Positions 48,501 through 58,341 of a stretch of 64,000 bases of DNA are shown here, one piece after another (within the stretch, counting starts at the first letter, position 1; each line of letters starts with the position of its first letter). The DNA lies in contig SADC01001284.1 of assembly GCA_004194705.1 (NCBI GenBank), positions 372,001-436,000 of the forward strand, read 5' to 3'. The notes beneath the pieces are model-generated. The model searched no databases and had not been told where the DNA came from. It saw only the letters and a program-made list of their open reading frames with translations. The stretch is from Ditylenchus dipsaci. Lineage: Eukaryota; Nematoda; Chromadorea; Rhabditida; Anguinidae. The translations under genes and the position numbers were made by a program.

Positions 48501-50370
48501 AAACGAGTGCCGGAAACCACCATCTTTGAGCCCACCATATTGACTGAGGTGACTGAAGAAATGGAAATCACCCAGGCAGAAATGTAGGTAATTTGAGTAG
48601 ATATAAGATTTTTTCGCAAGTACCGAGTGTACCCAAAAAATATGCCCGTTTTCAAATAGCCATAAATATTTTATGTGCGGAATATTGTGACTATGTACCG
48701 TATATGCTCTATTAATTAGACACCCCCTAAGTTCAAAGTCGTGTTTTTGGCATTGTGTTTTTGACCCACTTTTGATCACTTCTCTCAGGCAAGTTACCAA
48801 CCATTTGATAGCTCATCTTTCTAGCTACAAAATGGGTGGTAACTTGCCTGAGAGAAGTGATCAAAAAGTGGGTCAAAAACACAATGCCAAAAACACGATT
48901 TTGAACTTAGGGGTGTCTAAATAATAGAGCATATACGGTATTACGCAGGTTGGCCCAGAATTGCGTGTTAATTTCTTTGGTATAAGTTGTAGCCTACAAC
49001 TTGTAGGAAATGCGATTTTCGCTTAATTCCACGGTGGTTTGAGACCTGCCGATCCATAGACCAGTCAAGTTACAGTCAAGTCTATTGACTTATAGTGGCA
49101 TGCTCGTCGCCGATGGGAATATTTTGAAAGGCGGGTACCAGCGAAATTTAAACAAGAATTAATTTGACGAAATTTCGGGAAAATTGTACCTCCAGTGGGA
49201 ATCGTACCGACGACCGACTTTCACAGTCCGCCGCCGCTCACCACGAAGCCACCGATGCAACTAAACACTGCCATTGTTTTCGATTACTTACTCCCCGTCA
49301 AATAATCAACAAAATGGTTTTTAAAATAATTCTTTTTTGAATTGACCTGTTACCCGCCTTTTGGAATATTCCATCGGCGGCGAGCATGCCCTTTAAAATC
49401 CGGTTTCGGCTACCTGTGACTGGCCCTATTACAGAAACTGCTTTTCTAAAATTTCCTTTTAGTTTTGGTCCAGTTGTTGCTATCCAGAAGTGAGTGAATT
49501 ATCTGTAAGAGTATAGATAATGAAAACGTTTGTAGGTTCGAGTCCGAACAAGAAGTCCTCCAAAGGCTAATGACACAAGACATGGATTGGCAGGTAAATT
49601 TATAGTTAGGAACTGTGAGAAATGCCTTGATTTTTATTTTAGGCTATATATTCTCCAAGGATTTGTCCCAAATCTACAGAGTAACCAACCAGCTGCAGGT
49701 TGGAATGCTGGGTATAAATGAAGGTAAATGTGATTTTGCCAGAAAATAATTAATCCGTCACTTAACTTTTAGGTTTAATCTCTTGTGCTGAGGGTGCATT
49801 TGGAGGTGTCCGAGAAAGTGGTTTAGGAAGAGAAGGTAATAAATAATTGCAGTTTGTTGTCGAATTAGTTCGAAGTTCCCCAATAGAGCGCTCAATTTCT
49901 AAACATTTTAAACATGCCGGTCACATATTATTTGATGATTCGGCCGGTTTGTACAATAGTTGCAAAAACTGAGTGCAGATAACAATTAAAAACTGTGATA
50001 TAGAAACTACAATTTGGAATTGTATTACAGTGTTGTACTGCAGTTTTTAAAGTGGAATACACTCTTTTATTGTTTTACAACAGTTTTTGCAGCTATTGTT
50101 TAGTTAATTCGGCATTATTGACATCATTTTTACGGGCGATCTAGAAGCAAATGGCTATAAGATATAACGAAAAAAAACATGCGACAATTCCTGACGAACC
50201 TACGAGTTAACCAATAAGATCTTTTGTGCTAGTTTTCCATAAATTTGAAACTAGAAAACACCACTTCCATTGCGGAGCATTTATAAATTCTTATTCACTG
50301 TTTTGCAGGTGGTATGCAAGGCATCGACGAGTTCGTGCAGTGGAAATACGTGTGTATGAATACAGCCTAA
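45580..50370 (+). CDS. ALDH5A1: Mitochondrial succinate-semialdehyde dehydrogenase (ALDH5 family)
   Basis: Oxidises succinate semialdehyde to succinate with NAD+, the last step of the GABA shunt, in the mitochondrial matrix. Exon 1 (45580-45700) gives a basic, Ser/Leu-rich presequence ([17 protein letters not shown], later VRGYKTELL) and ends AFING. It joins in phase to KWTNASGG at 46194. Conserved text follows across about fifteen exons: [74 protein letters not shown], the catalytic base in CLELGG, the nucleophile in [23 protein letters not shown], the late exon [14 protein letters not shown] and the end [13 protein letters not shown] (TAA at 50368). Slips of one base near 46232, 47490 and 49565 interrupt an otherwise conserved protein. 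The second redox Cys of human SSADH is Ala here. Four palindromic elements lie in its introns. Confidence 0.93.
45715..46159. mobile_element. TA-flanked palindromic MITE in SSADH intron 1
   Basis: Inverted ends CAGTCGACTCTCTATATAAC and GTTATATAGAGAGTCGACTG, each beside TA. Arms are about 200 bp and contain TGTCTGGTCCCAAATAT and GATTTTGCC, which are shared with 29580-30007, so the two are subfamilies of one family. Confidence 0.93.
47250..47319. mobile_element. Minimal 70-bp MITE, CAGTCAAACTTC termini
   Basis: CAGTCAAACTTCTATATAA on the left and TTATAAAGAAGTTTGACTG on the right around about 30 bp. It is the shortest copy of the CAGTCAAAC family and has TA on the left. It lies in an SSADH intron. 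Confidence 0.85.
48696..48940. mobile_element. Near-perfect hairpin MITE, TACCGTATATGCTC termini
   Basis: Arms of about 100 bp differ at only a few positions (GGCATTGTGTTTTTGACCCA and its complement). Ends TACCGTATATGCTCTATTAA relate it to the TACCGTATTTTCTC family. It lies in an SSADH intron about 100 bp after an exon. Confidence 0.95.
49090..49398. mobile_element. Inverted-repeat element with an internal tRNA-like core
   Basis: Ends GGCATGCTCGTCGCCGATGG and CCATCGGCGGCGAGCATGCC are inverted and followed by CTTTAAAA, as in the GGGCATGCC members of the MITE family. Between them, on the minus strand at about 49190-49265, GTGGCTTCGTGGTGAGCGG and GGTACGATTCCC look like Pol III A and B boxes. 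Confidence 0.75.
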
Positions 50371-50760
50371 ATTTCTAATCTTCAAGAAATTTGCACCTTC
50401 ACTTGTCACTCTTCAACTTTTAGTCATCTCATAGAGAAAATTCATTTTTTATGTCAATTATTTTTTTGAGTAAAAACTACTTTTCTGGTTCAAATTCAGC
50501 CAAAACTACAGGGCAGATATTAAAATGGCAGAAACAGTATAGGAAAAAGCAGCCTCTTGTCGGAAAAAATGTTTGAAGAGGTCTCAAGTGGTTTTGGCTA
50601 AATTTGAACAATTTTTTTGCTCCAAAAAAGGATTCCTTTTTATTGTTCGCGAGAAAGGATTATTTATTTTGAGCAAACATATTATACTACAATCAGTTGT
50701 TTGGATTGTTATTGTGATTAAAAATTAAAAAAATGCTGTAAAGTGCCATATTAGAGAAAC

Positions 50761-50766
50761 AATAAA
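50761..50766 (+). terminator. Candidate polyadenylation signal of SSADH
   Basis: AATAAA, about 390 bp after the SSADH stop. The next gene (SLBP) is on the opposite strand and ends at 51375, so this interval holds both 3' UTRs and no other gene. Confidence 0.45.
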
Positions 50767-51374
50767 GACGGTTTCAAAAAGGTTATTCTGGCTTGATCTG
50801 GCTGAAATCAATCGGCCCACGGTTTCTTTGGCTCCAAGGTTGCAAGTGGCTTTCAGGGTGGATTCGTCATGATCTTAATCGTATAATAATCATTGTTTTA
50901 TTGCTGAATTATTAAATTCAAGGATAGAGTAGCTCTTGATCGGTTAATCCGAAATCGATGACCAATAAACTGGTAAAATAGACTACTGTTGTATTTATTC
51001 ACGACCAAACTTGCTTAATTGGATAGAGCAAAAGAAGCGACCGTGTGCAACTCTACTCCGGTCTTCACTGCGCCATGGGAACCTATATTCGTTTAAATAA
51101 AAAGCGAAATTAGGCAAAAGGACTTTTTACAGAATTATTAAAATTAATATTGGTACCGATTTGGGTAGTATCCGGCCAGTTATCAAACATCTATTTTAAA
51201 GAAATTTAAAAAATAAATAACAAATAATAAATACTCCTGACAAACTTATACACAAACTTATATATTTAAGCAAATATAAAAAAGCCCACCTGTAAATCCT
51301 CTTGTTCGACTCTCCAAATCTTAAAAATCAAATATTTTTCAATGAAAAATTATAGGTTTATTTTACTTATATTT

Positions 51375-54300
51375 TTAGCAAATAGTTTTTTCGGCAATGT
51401 TTGCCATCAAAGATTTACCAAAATGTCCCATGAGAGAAGCCATGTTATCAGGGTTGCACAGTGCCACAGATACATCCTTGAATAAATTTGTGGCCACTTT
51501 AGCTTTTCTGCCTTTCCCTGGTGCTTTACTATCGTCTAGGTCCGTGTGAGCGTCTGCTAAATCTTCCTCGTCCACTTCTGATGGACAAAAAGAGGCATTG
51601 ACACTGGAGCCGGGGGTTTCACCTGCCCACGCATATAGCGACTTTTTCCATAGTTTGATCTAAACCATAGTTATAATTTATATAGTGAAATGTAAATAAT
51701 AAATAATATACCTGAGAATCCCATGAACGACGCGAAAAATTTATAAACTTATTGGGAGTTTTCGGGTGCATTCCTTTTGTGCTGCAAATAAAATTGAAAT
51801 TTTCGAAAGGGCCATTGCCGTCTACGACAACGGCTGTCCCCCGCCTATTCAAAAATTTTCTCAATCATTAAACTTGTGTACGGGTTTTTTTAACTTGGTT
51901 TCTAACAAAACTTTGCCTGAAATTAAATTCTAGGCCTTGTTTTGTCAGAAACCAAGTTAAAAAATCCGTACAGAAGTTCAATGAGTAGGCGAAAAGATTT
52001 AAATTGGCGGGGACAATTCAAAACAGGTGGCAACGGCCCGTTAAAGAAAAGTAAGCTAAGTAAGCTTTCCCTATAAAGAGCCTATTTCTTAATACTTTTT
52101 TCTCTAAAGCCACTTAGGGATATGGCAAAAGTCCGAATCACTACTGTATTTCCTCTAATAACTCACCCCCTCAACTTTTAGCAGCTAAATTTTTCGAATT
52201 CTTAGTTGCTAAGATACGATCATAAGTTAAACAGTCATTTTGAAAATATCATCTGTCTAATTCATGGCCATTTCTCATCATCCAAGAATCGTTTGTAAAA
52301 TTAGTTTTGTGATTCATATTACCCATAAAATTCTGCCTACTGGGGTGTCTCAAATTTTTCTTCTGGCAAAAGACATATGTATAAAAGTACAAAACAATAG
52401 AGATTAAACCGTACAAATTGTCGTATGTCTTTCGACTTGTGCTCGAGTGCAGAATTTTTACTCGGTTTTTACTCTTGCACTAATGCTCAAAAAGGTTACC
52501 TAAGTACTGTATAAAAAGCCACCCGTAGGCAATAATTCTTTTTTTACAAGAGAAGGAAAAAGAGTAGCGTCAATCCATGTCAAAAATGGATCCCAGTTGA
52601 AAAAAGTATATTAGAATATTTTTTAAATTTTTATGCAAATTTTTGGCTAAAAATCTCTAAACTTGCATGTTTACACTTATCTTCCGCAAAAATATTGCGA
52701 TGCTCACCGGTTGTTTTTATCCACTTCTGCTAGATAACGCTGGTAAATTGGTTTCTCCTCAAATTTTAGAAATTGAAAAATATTTTTTGACTCCTAAAGT
52801 CAAAAATTACCTTAGCTTTGTTGATTTCCTGAAATTTATTAGAAAGTAATATTTTAAGAAAGGATCATTAAAATCAATTGCCTTCGAGCGACGTTCCAAA
52901 GTTTGTGTGTCAAAGCACCAGCCATGGTTGGGTCTGAAACAACAAAGTAAAATGGGGTTATTCATGACCCAATAATTTTTATGTGACAATTAAATTTAGG
53001 TTGTATATGAAAACGGCTAAATTCCACTATACACCCTTCACTCGAGTCTGGTATACACCATACAGTCAAATTAGCTTGGGGGACCAAAATAAATTTTTTT
53101 AAATTAATTTTTTTAAATTAAAAATTAAAAAAAAATTGCCTTGGTCCCAAGCTAATTTGACTGAAGGTGTATACCAGACTTGAGTGAAGGGTGTATACTA
53201 GAACTGCTCCGAAAACACTCATAAAGTACTGAAAAAACATTGCCCGGCCTTGAAAACCGCAAGATGGTCAATTAACATGTGAAATTGAAATTTAAATGTT
53301 GTCTGACCCTGGAGGCAATCGAACTTTAAAAGGTTTCTACAAGATTAGTTTTCGCAGTTTTGTTCAAAAACATCTGCGAAATTTTGATGATCTGAATAGA
53401 TTTTGTAAATTCATGTATGAGAATTGTTTGACCAAATTTTATTAAATAAAACTCACTCTTCCCATGTTGGATTCGGGTTGGGGCTCAAAGTTGGTGCATT
53501 ATCCGCCTGAAACAGTTTGCGAGAAGTAGAAGAAGTGCTGCTCCTTCCAGCAGTCATTGGGCAAATCTTAGCTGTTTTGTGAGGAATTCTCTTGCGAGGG
53601 GATGTGCGCACTCCTGCGAATTTTGTTTATAGCTTATAATAGAAGCATTTATAATTAAAAATTGCAAGATCCTACCAGCCCTTGCTCCAGGACTACTGTT
53701 CACAGTAGCCAGTGAATCAGTAGAGACATGCCGCTTTCGGTTGTTAGAATTGAGTCTCTTGATCTCGGAGACATTCTCAGCCGCATCCTTGCCCGCAGTT
53801 TTCTTGAGTCTGTCACTCCTACGGTTGGACAGTGCCTCGGCCAAGCCAGCGTTCGAGCATACCTGAAAAGAGGTAATTGGGAAGTCAATTGTGGCTACGC
53901 TACCCTGAATTGTTCACTTTATGTTAATGACCTAAAATTGCATTTAAAAATAAACGGTAATTTCAAATTTGATTTTGTGTGAGATCAGCAAATTTTTTTA
54001 TTTTTGATGACATCTGATACCCAAAACGAAAGTTGAGAATCTCTTCTTTCAGAAAATACACACGAAATTTTGTAAATACAGAGTTTAGAAAAAAAAGAAA
54101 AAGAAAAGGCTCTTTTTTACAACTGTCAGTTCATTTCCATTTTAATAGAGCCTTTTCATTTTCTACTTTTTAAAACTCTATGATTTGCAAAATTTGGTTT
54201 GTATTTTTCTGAAAGAGGAGATCCTCAGCTTTCGTTTGGGGCATCGGGTTTCATCGAAAATAAAAAATTTGGTGTACGGTCAGTTCGCCCCATGATCAGT

Positions 54301-55542
54301 TCGCCCGGTCAGTTCGCCCCACGATCAGTTCGCCCCGTTTTCGTTTTAGGCTTAGGCTTAGGCAAGGGTAAGCCAGCGTATGTTAGGACGGACTCAACAT
54401 GTTCCCGAACTACAATTAAAGTTAAAAAATAACTTTGGGGTTGTTTTTTGTGACATAATGGTCATTTTTAAAAAACGGGGCGAACTGATCTTGGGGCGAA
54501 CTGACCGGGGCGAACTGATCGTGGGGCGAACTGACCTGTCTCCAAAAATTTAGCTGACCTCATAAAAAATTAAAATTGATTACAAACTCACTTTCAAAAT
54601 TCTGAAACCCCATGACCTTCTAAGTTCACAGAGAAAGACGGTAAAAAACTATTGAGAAGTCATTTTTACTAAAAAAAATTTTGAGTAAAAATAAAATTTT
54701 CACATTGATCCTTCTGTTGTTTTTATTTTTATCAAGTCTAGGTTTAGTGTAACCTGAGAACCCACCTAGGTGTTCAATCAATTGAATTGTACATTAAATC
54801 GAGTGTTCATTATATCAAGCTGAGCCAGATAAGGGGTATTCAAGTATAACCTTAATCCAGATTTATTGAGGTTTTGGTTAAGCACCCGAAATCTCAAGAT
54901 TGATCCGGTCGGACTATAAGTGCTTTTTTTCACCATTTTGTAGTTTTGATCTCGATTATGCCGAAAAATTGTAACATAGTTCTGATACAATTCCAGTACA
55001 GACCAAAATTTTATTTTTTGTCAACGGAGGAAAAGTAGTCCAATACCATTTCAATGTTTTATTTCCTTAGAAGACGGAAAAATTCGATTTTAAGACATTG
55101 CCGTAAAGTGTATTTTGTCCGCAAACGATCCAAATACTTACTTTGGTGTGCAATTGGTCTTCTTGGGTGATCGTGCCTTTCTAGATTTCCTTTCACTCTT
55201 GGGTCCATCTTCTGCAGCTTCATTTCTGCTTTCCTCATCCTCCACTGGATCAGGAGCTGTGGCAAGTGCCTTTTGCTTCTCTTCTGCATCAATTATACTG
55301 ACCCAGGACTGATTGCCCAGGTCCAGTCCAATATCTAAGTTGAGGGATGCAAACGAGGTGTCCTGCATTGGTTTTAATAATAAGAGGACTTTTTTTTGAA
55401 AAGTATAGATCTAGAAAACCTTTTGCTCGACAGCTGCACTGGTAGTTGCTTTTTTGGCGGGTGAATGATCAACATTACATGTTAGCTCAGAATTTAGGGC
55501 TCGTTTGCGAGGAGAAATGGTTGACTTCGATAAAGAAGCCAT
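51375..55542 (-). CDS. SLBP: Histone RNA stem-loop binding protein (SLBP)
   Basis: Binds the 3' hairpin of replication-dependent histone mRNAs for their processing and translation; it acts in nucleus and cytoplasm. Exons, in coding order: 55542-55420 (MASLSKSTISPRKRALNSEL start), 55362-55142, 53862-53676, about 53615-53452, about 52935-52870, 51781-51712, 51659-51375. The RNA-binding domain is plain in the last two: GMHPKTPNKFINFSRRSWDS and QIKLWKKSLYAW, including the TPNK motif whose Thr is phosphorylated in the family. The first half of the domain is probably DTQTLERRSKAIDF at about 52905, but its donor is not clear and a piece is missing. The long N-terminal region is basic and Ser/Pro-rich (SPRKR, SPAKK, SPKK, SPRKR), which suits a cyclin-dependent kinase substrate. 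The C-terminal tail is acidic, then basic, and longer than usual. Confidence 0.88.
51804..52045. mobile_element. MITE, CCCGCCAATTCAAAAA family, in SLBP intron
   Basis: Palindrome with GGGCCATTGCCGTCTACGAC and CCCCCGCCTATTCAAAAATT on the left; inverted on the right, ending GGCCCGTTAAAG. It begins about 20 bp upstream of the acceptor of the exon at 51781-51712. Confidence 0.88.
53029..53205. mobile_element. Inverted-repeat MITE, ACTATACACCCTTCACTCGA arms
   Basis: The left arm reads ACTATACACCCTTCACTCGA, then TCTGGTATACACC; the right arm mirrors it. Inner arms contain AAATTAGCTTGG and its complement around an AT-rich loop. Confidence 0.9.
54010..54247. mobile_element. Palindromic MITE, CCCAAAACGAAAGTTGAG arms
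   Basis: Arms of about 90 bp share CTTTCAGAAAATACA and AATTTTG, then AGAGTTT, with an AAAAGGCTC/GAGCCTTTT pair near the centre. It directly abuts the TCAGTTCGCCCC array element. Confidence 0.8.
54275..54540. mobile_element. Word-array fold-back element, TCAGTTCGCCCC
   Basis: Four forward copies of TCAGTTCGCCC (54278-54337) face four reverse copies (GGGCGAACTGA, 54478-54532) across about 140 bp. The separators between copies (CATGA, GG, CACGA and so on) recur in mirrored order. Same architecture as the 4863-6050 element, with a different word. Confidence 0.88.
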
Positions 55543-55928
55543 TAAACAACTGAAAATGACGAAAACTCAGCAAAAAAGTAGCAGCACACAAACAAAAAAA
55601 TATTTAAAATTGGAATTCAGTAGACTTAAAAAGCAAAAATAAAATTCAACCACTTTTTTAATTTTTTGGATTGGATCTTCTCATCAAAATATTTTTTTGG
55701 ACTGCTAAAATTAACAAAAAAAATAGCAAAAATGTTGAAATACATCTTGGGAGGAATTTAACTAGACTTCACGCAGTTTATGGTGGTTTTTCCAAAAAAT
55801 TTGTACCTTTGCATATAAAAATGCTCATTTTTTCCAAACATTTTCATTACGAGACATCCAGTAAGGCTAAATTTTCCTTTGGAATCTTAATCACAAAGTA
55901 AACTTCTTTGGCTAAGATATGAGCATAA

Positions 55929-56470
55929 CTTAAAGGAGAACAGACTTTAAGGGGGGGGGGGGGTATTTTGACTAAAAATGGCATTTGGCAAGCCTAAGTT
56001 AATTTAATTTTTCTTTTACACTTCTTTTAAACCTTTGAGGTACATTCACAAGAACCCTAAATCCCGCACACAGACCCATTCCCAGACCTGCGCCCACACC
56101 CAGACTCACACTCGTGTTCACAATAAAATGTGAACTAGTCAAAAGGGACGAGTGCGGGTGTGGGTCAGTGATGTGCAAACCTCTGGCTCTGCTCTGGCTA
56201 CGAGCAGCAGCCATAGCTGGAGCCAGAGCTGGAGCCAGAGCTGGAGCCAGAGTTGGAGCAAGAGCCGGAGCAAATTTTTTCAAATAAAGATCTCGGAGCT
56301 AGATCAGTACAGATTTTTTCAAATGAAGAGCTCGGAGCCAGATTCAGAGCATATTCAAATTACATATTTATATTTTATATGCGTAAAATAAATATATACG
56401 TATAATTTTCTGGCTCTCTCTCTCTTTTTAAAGCAAGAAAGCCCCCCCCATAAAGTCTGTTCTCCTTTAA
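55929..56470. mobile_element. TIR element with a GGAGCCAGAGCT word array inside
   Basis: Inverted ends TTAAAGGAGAACAGACTTTA (followed by a G run) and, after a C run, TAAAGTCTGTTCTCCTTTAA. At 56175-56275 lie about six tandem copies of GGAGCCAGAGCT, and 56290-56345 adds related GAGCTCGGAGC words. A CCCACACCC-type array lies at 56065-56120. Confidence 0.8.
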
Positions 56471-56636
56471 ACGGTCATTTTTCAAAATGTTGGCAGTCCA
56501 ATGACATGGTCACATCTCAACAACCATAAATTGAAAAAAAATCTGTTAATAATATCAGATTCATGAGCAAATTTAAGCTAGAGCATATAACTAAAGCAAC
56601 TCAAATTATATTTTTTTGCAAAATTGTATAGTAATA

Positions 56637-57265
56637 CAGTCGAAACTCCCATTAACATACTCCCAATTAACATACGCTCTCCATTAACAAACCGCTGGCT
56701 AAGCTTTGGTTGGTTTCTTCGAAGATGAGGCAAATTACTCCCCCATTGACATACACTCCATTAACATACACCTCTCATTAACATACGGCCAGACTCGGTC
56801 CCGCTCTAACAATTGGCTCTCCCATTAACATACAGTCGATCCTTTTTTTGAATTTTTTCGAATTAAACCCCTGTTTCTACAAAAACAATTTTACAAATCT
56901 CATTTTTTTATGAAAATTTCGAAAAAGCTTGGGGGATCAAGGCAGAGTTTTTAATTTTTATAAAAAAATTTGCCTTGATCCCCCAAGCTGTTCTAAATTT
57001 GATATATAAAGTTGCCTTAGTCTCCCAAGCTGCTTTAACTGAAGGGTGTGTTTCGAAATCGACTGAGAAGTGTGTTCCGTAATTGACTGTATGGTGTGTC
57101 CCGAAATGTGGCCTTGAAATTAAACGGACTCTCCTATTAACATACGCTGAGCTAAATTATGGAATCTGGCTCTCTCATTAACATACTCCCCCATTAACAT
57201 ACACCTCTCATTAACATACGGGAAGTCCCGGTCCCAAGGGTGTATGTTAATGGGAGTTTTGACTG
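56637..57265. mobile_element. TA-flanked TIR element with CATTAACATAC arrays
   Basis: Ends CAGTCGAAACTCCCATTAAC and GTTAATGGGAGTTTTGACTG are inverted, with TA outside. The word CCATTAACATAC is repeated about nine times (56650-56835 and 57130-57215), mostly in one orientation. An inner inverted pair near 56935-56990 (GCTTGGGGGATCAAGGCA) forms a second hairpin. Confidence 0.88.
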
Positions 57266-57998
57266 TATGTAAAGTAACGAAAATTTTTGGAAAAAACCGG
57301 CACGAGGTGTTTTTAGAGATCGATCTTGAGAACCGCATTAGTCGAAACAAATAAATGATTGATTGCTAAATCATGGTAACTATTTTGAAAATGTAATGAC
57401 AAGCATTAGTTCACGATAATTGAAATGTTTAAAAACGGAAAACGTAAAACACAAAATTGGAAAAATAACAAATGTGGGAAAAACTAATTTTTCGAAAATT
57501 CCTTTAACTAAAAGCACAAAGTGACACGAGAGTAACAATTAGGCGTGAGTTTAACAAAAGCTGATAATTCGAAAAAATTGGAAACACAAATTTAGCGCCA
57601 AAATTGTTCTTCTCAAACACACATACATTGTTCACATGTACTTGCTTGATTATTGCCTTTAGCTTGTCCAATATTGGTTTGTGACATTATAAGAAATTTA
57701 TTTTCCCATCAAGACGTTTTTTACAAGAAAATTACAAAAGAAACCCACATTTTCGGGTACAAACTTTTCTTCTTCCGCAGAGATTTGGGTCATAAGTTCG
57801 ATCCCACCGGGGGTCGACATAACTTTTTGAAATTTTTCAGACTTCCTATTTGAAAATTTTATTTTTAGTGACGATTTATAAGTCGGACTATTCAGATTTA
57901 TAATTTGCTTGATTTTAGACGTAAAGACATGTGAGCAACAAAATAGGCTAGATTGTACAATAGAGCACAAAAAAGCCGCATTCATTGTGACTTTATTC

Positions 57999-58223
57999 TT
58001 AAAAGACCATGCTAACGCAAAAACCAATTCAAAAATTGTTCCTAATCGTTGGATTTACATAAAAAAAATTTTGATTGGGTTTCTAACAAAACTAAACCTG
58101 AAATTAAATTCTAGACCTTGCTTTGTTAGAAACCAAGTTAAAAATCTGAACAGAAGATCAATGATTAGGAACATTTTTTGAATTGGCGGGGGACAATTAA
58201 GAACGCGTGAGCAAGGTCCTTTA
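57999..58223. mobile_element. MITE, CCCGCCAATTCAAAAA family
   Basis: Inverted ends TTAAAAGACCATGCTAACGC and GCGTGAGCAAGGTCCTTTAA. The right arm has TTTGAATTGGCGGGGGACA; arms share CTGAAATTAAATTCTAG and a TTAGAAACCAAGTT block. Confidence 0.88.
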
Positions 58224-58341
58224 AAATTGACAAAAGAATCTAAAAATTATGAAAAATGCTGTTGGACCCTAGGTGGGATCAAACTTGTGACCACAATCTC
58301 AGTTCAAAAAATAATCTGGCTATAATTGCATAATTTACAAG

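Larger units (their letters stand above)
55543..58341. other. Intergenic stretch between SLBP and the four-TM gene
   Basis: The 5' flank of SLBP is AT-rich without clear motifs. The rest is mobile DNA (listed separately) and AT-rich filler. No exon with support on either strand. Confidence 0.5.

Noticed and set aside
55999..56283. APALAPALAP protein repeat
   Set aside because: It is a translation of the GGAGCCAGAGCT DNA array and has no gene context.
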